Of a stretch of DNA of 7,825 bases, positions 5,951 through 7,825 are shown piece by piece; position 1 is the first letter of the stretch, and each line of letters starts with the position of its first letter. The DNA is from Candidatus Latescibacterota bacterium (lineage in GTDB: Bacteria > Latescibacterota > MVCY01 > DTYK01): positions 1 to 7,825 of the forward strand of contig DTYK01000016.1 in assembly GCA_012961925.1 (NCBI GenBank), written 5' to 3'. Made by a program: the position numbers and the translations under genes. The notes beneath the pieces were generated by a model. It made no database searches. It was not told where the DNA came from and was given only the letters and a program-made list of their open reading frames with translations.

Positions 5951-7489
5951 ATGCAGGGTCGCACCTGGAGGAATGTTAGAGGGGCAGAGGTGGAGATTAT
6001 TAGATCATACCTTTTAGAAAACGGTGGGGTTGCTGAGGAGGTCAAAAGCCCGCATCAGGTATGGCGAGTCAAATTTTCAGATTCAGGATTAACATATTAC
6101 AAAAATGGTACACTTTACAGTACTCCTTCAAATTCCCGTGATCCTTCCGTACTTAAAGCATGGAGGTACATCGATTCTTTGGTAGGCTCTGCTTATACGT
6201 TTCCCACAAAGGATTTTCTCATAGGTTTAGATGAGACAGGAAAAGGTGAGATCATAGGGCATACGGTTCTTACAGGTGTGATTTTTACTAAAGAGATTTT
6301 TGATGAACTTGATTTACTGGTAGGCCCTGCGGACACAAAGAAGAGGCACAAATTTGAATATTGGGACGGAATATTCAGACGATTGGACCGGTTCAGAAGC
6401 GCCGGATATGATTTTGTTGTAGAGAAGATTCCGCCCTGGCATGTGGACAGATACAATCTAAACAAAATATTGGATGTCAGTTATCAAAGGATCTTATCCA
6501 TCTTCTTCAGGAAGGGTCAGATAGATCGGTGTAGAATTGTTTTGGATGATTACGGAATCGGAGCTACGCTCAGGCGATTTTTGAATTCTTTAGAAAAACA
6601 GGGGGCAGAGGTTGTGGTTACAAAGAGCTCAGAGGATAAATATCTTGAGGCAAAGACTGCATCTTTAATCTCAAAGAGGATACGTGAAGCAGATATAAAA
6701 GCAATAAACGAAAAGATAGAGTTTCAAATAAATGGTTTGTCCGTAGGTTCTGGTAACGCTGGGGATAGACGTACTTTGGAATGGTTGCGAAAATGGCACG
6801 CATCAGGCAAACAATGGCCCTGGTTTGTCAAGAGGTCTTTCAAGACGGTCTGGCAAATAGAAGGAAAGTCCGGGCATCCAAGGAAGATTATTCCACCCAT
6901 TAAAGAAGAGTTGTTGTCCCAAGAGTTCTTTGAGGAATTTAATAAAGGCAACCTTTCTATACAATCCCTTTCTCTTGTATGCCCAGCTTGCGACAATATA
7001 TTGAAGAGTGCTACATTTACTACCTTCAATAAAGGTGGGCACAGGATATCCGAGTTGAAATGTCCTGATCCGAGATGCGGCAAAGCTATAGAAAATGGTG
7101 GTATTACTTTGGGATATTATTGTGGTTATATTGTCCCTGATAGCAGTGCAATACAGAGAAGCCTGATAAGCCATGATCTCAGCGCCTCAAGGGTTTTTGA
7201 GAATTTTACGGTTATACTGACGCCGGTGGTTAGAAAGGAATGTGATGGTACTCCAAGAGGCAAAAGGGAATTTGAGGCATTAGAGAGATATGGTTCAATG
7301 GGAACGATAAAGCTCGAAGCCGTTGGTAGAGTGGAAGATTTGCCTGATGATATTTCTGACACGGTTAAGGCTGAAAGAATCATTGAGGCTTGCTTAGAAT
7401 ATAATGCGATATTGTTAACGGCAGACAAATCAATGAGCGCTTTTGCAAGTGATAAAAATCTATTTACGATATTCGGTTACCCAACATAA
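5951..7489 (+). CDS. RNase HII - zinc ribbon - PIN domain fusion nuclease, 512 aa
   Basis: Four parts can be read. Residues 1-82 contain a strand-rich stretch (VWRVKFSDSGLTYYKNGTLY, 37-56, then a helix to 78) reminiscent of the TBP-like N-terminal domain of RNase HIII. Residues 88-304 are an RNase HII core: FLIGLDETGKGEIIGH (89-104) with catalytic Asp94-Glu95, RIVLDDYG (195-202) with Asp199/200, SSEDKYLEAKTASLISKR (226-243) with Glu228/Asp229, and GSGNAGDRRTLEWL (266-279) plus KRSFKTVW (294-301), the archaeal/eukaryal RNase HII style. Residues 341-380 are a zinc ribbon: CPAC (344-347) and CPDPRC (371-376). Residues 392-512 form a PIN domain with all four acids: Asp397 (IVPDSSAI), Glu430 (TPVVRKE), Asp470 and Asp492 (LLTADKS). 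RNase HII cuts RNA in RNA-DNA hybrids; PIN domains cut single-stranded RNA. The ATG at 5951 follows AGGGGAG by 7 bases. Base composition is lower in GC than upstream genes (35%, 40% and 48% in three hand-counted 60-base stretches), suggesting transfer. Domain calls are by motif; the joint function is unknown. Confidence 0.8.
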   Translation: MQGRTWRNVRGAEVEIIRSYLLENGGVAEEVKSPHQVWRVKFSDSGLTYYKNGTLYSTPSNSRDPSVLKAWRYIDSLVGSAYTFPTKDFLIGLDETGKGEIIGHTVLTGVIFTKEIFDELDLLVGPADTKKRHKFEYWDGIFRRLDRFRSAGYDFVVEKIPPWHVDRYNLNKILDVSYQRILSIFFRKGQIDRCRIVLDDYGIGATLRRFLNSLEKQGAEVVVTKSSEDKYLEAKTASLISKRIREADIKAINEKIEFQINGLSVGSGNAGDRRTLEWLRKWHASGKQWPWFVKRSFKTVWQIEGKSGHPRKIIPPIKEELLSQEFFEEFNKGNLSIQSLSLVCPACDNILKSATFTTFNKGGHRISELKCPDPRCGKAIENGGITLGYYCGYIVPDSSAIQRSLISHDLSASRVFENFTVILTPVVRKECDGTPRGKREFEALERYGSMGTIKLEAVGRVEDLPDDISDTVKAERIIEACLEYNAILLTADKSMSAFASDKNLFTIFGYPT

Positions 7490-7504
7490 GATGGGAGAAA
7501 GAGA

Positions 7505-7624
7505 ATGGATAAAAAAGGGGGAAATTCAACCATGTTAATTCCAACAATAATAATGGGGATACTTGCGATCATCCTTTTTCCATTGGATACTACAAAGGAC
7601 AAGGGCAACACATTACTGGAATGA
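7505..7624 (+). CDS. Short one-helix membrane ORF, probably the N-terminal part of a split YraQ/DUF318-like permease
   Basis: Thirty-nine codons from ATG 7505 to TGA 7622-7624. After nine polar residues comes one hydrophobic segment, MLIPTIIMGILAIILFPLD (residues 10-28), then a polar tail TTKDKGNTLLE. GGGAG (7493-7497) sits 7 bases before the ATG; a second ATG at 7532 with GGGGG (7517-7521) upstream would start directly at the helix. The stop overlaps the next ATG as ATGA. YraQ-type permeases begin with one helix and a charged linker of this kind before the next helix, so this frame and the next may be one gene interrupted by a one-base shift, or two coupled genes. It lies 15 bases after the fusion nuclease stop, suggesting co-transcription. 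Confidence 0.55.
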   Translation: MDKKGGNSTMLIPTIIMGILAIILFPLDTTKDKGNTLLE

Positions 7625-7825
7625 GATCAGCCCTGAATATGACGATTCAAATCCTACCACTATTGGTCTTCGCGTTTATCGGGGCAGGCATGATTCAGGT
7701 TCTTCTCCCTCGAGAGCTATTATCAAAATGGGTAGGTGTGGAATCCGGCATACGAGGGATACTCATTGGTACAGTGGCTGGGGGGTTATCCCCTGGAGGC
7801 CCTTATGTCAGCTTGCCTATTGCTG
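7621..7825 (+). CDS. YraQ/DUF318-type permease, N-terminal part (cut by window edge)
   Basis: The frame opens at ATG 7621 inside the previous stop and runs off the window after 68 codons. It encodes a helix (TIQILPLLVFAFIGAGMIQV, about residues 8-27), then LLPRELLSKWVGVESGIRG, then a second hydrophobic segment with GGLSPGGPYVSLPIA. The LPxE...KWxGxxSGxRG linker followed by a GxxxPGGPYVS motif in a helix matches what I know of the YraQ/DUF318 predicted permeases (PF03773-like), whose transported substrate is generally unknown and which are related to ArsP. There is no good independent Shine-Dalgarno site, so translation would depend on the overlapping upstream frame. The C-terminus lies outside the window, so completeness cannot be judged. 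Confidence 0.7.
   Translation, partial: MRSALNMTIQILPLLVFAFIGAGMIQVLLPRELLSKWVGVESGIRGILIGTVAGGLSPGGPYVSLPIA

Overview
The window is bacterial: genes are compact, all on the + strand, with clear Shine-Dalgarno sites. The first ~5.8 kb has moderate-to-high GC (58% in one hand-counted 60-base stretch of the transketolase gene, 52% in one of the Cas6-like gene) and uses AGG/AGA arginine codons heavily. A single-cluster ferredoxin, a LacD-type class I aldolase and a transketolase would fit an anaerobic lineage such as Desulfobacterota or a similar, possibly thermophilic, group. That placement is an inference; nothing here is a taxonomic marker.

Layout: (1) 1-81, the C-terminal tail of a protein with a CPEC metal-binding knuckle. 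(2) 135-332, a ferredoxin whose stop codon lies inside a long nested inverted repeat. (3) 423-1547, a class I sugar-bisphosphate aldolase (LacD/DhnA superfamily), closed by a strong GC hairpin terminator. (4) 1578-1891, a 314-base gap holding several stacked hairpins that look like a dispersed palindromic element. (5) 1892-2740, a polytopic membrane protein of unknown function built from two copies of one repeat. (6) 2844-4796, a full-length transketolase with its catalytic residues intact. (7) 4814-5800, only 17 bases downstream, a Cas6-like RAMP protein, with no CRISPR array or other cas gene in view. (8) 5951-7489, an AT-richer gene encoding a multidomain protein: a possible RNase HIII-like N-terminal domain, an archaeal-type RNase HII catalytic core, a four-cysteine zinc ribbon and a complete PIN nuclease domain. 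(9) 7505-7825, two overlapping reading frames (ATGA overlap) that together resemble one YraQ/DUF318-type permease, cut by the window edge.

How the genes fit together: the aldolase and transketolase both rearrange phosphorylated sugars and may serve one central-carbon route, but the terminator and the membrane gene between them mean they are not one simple operon. The RNA-side genes (Cas6-like protein, RNase HII-PIN fusion) are neighbours, but a shift in base composition between them suggests different histories. The most unusual object is the RNase HII-zinc ribbon-PIN fusion: two different nuclease active sites on one chain.
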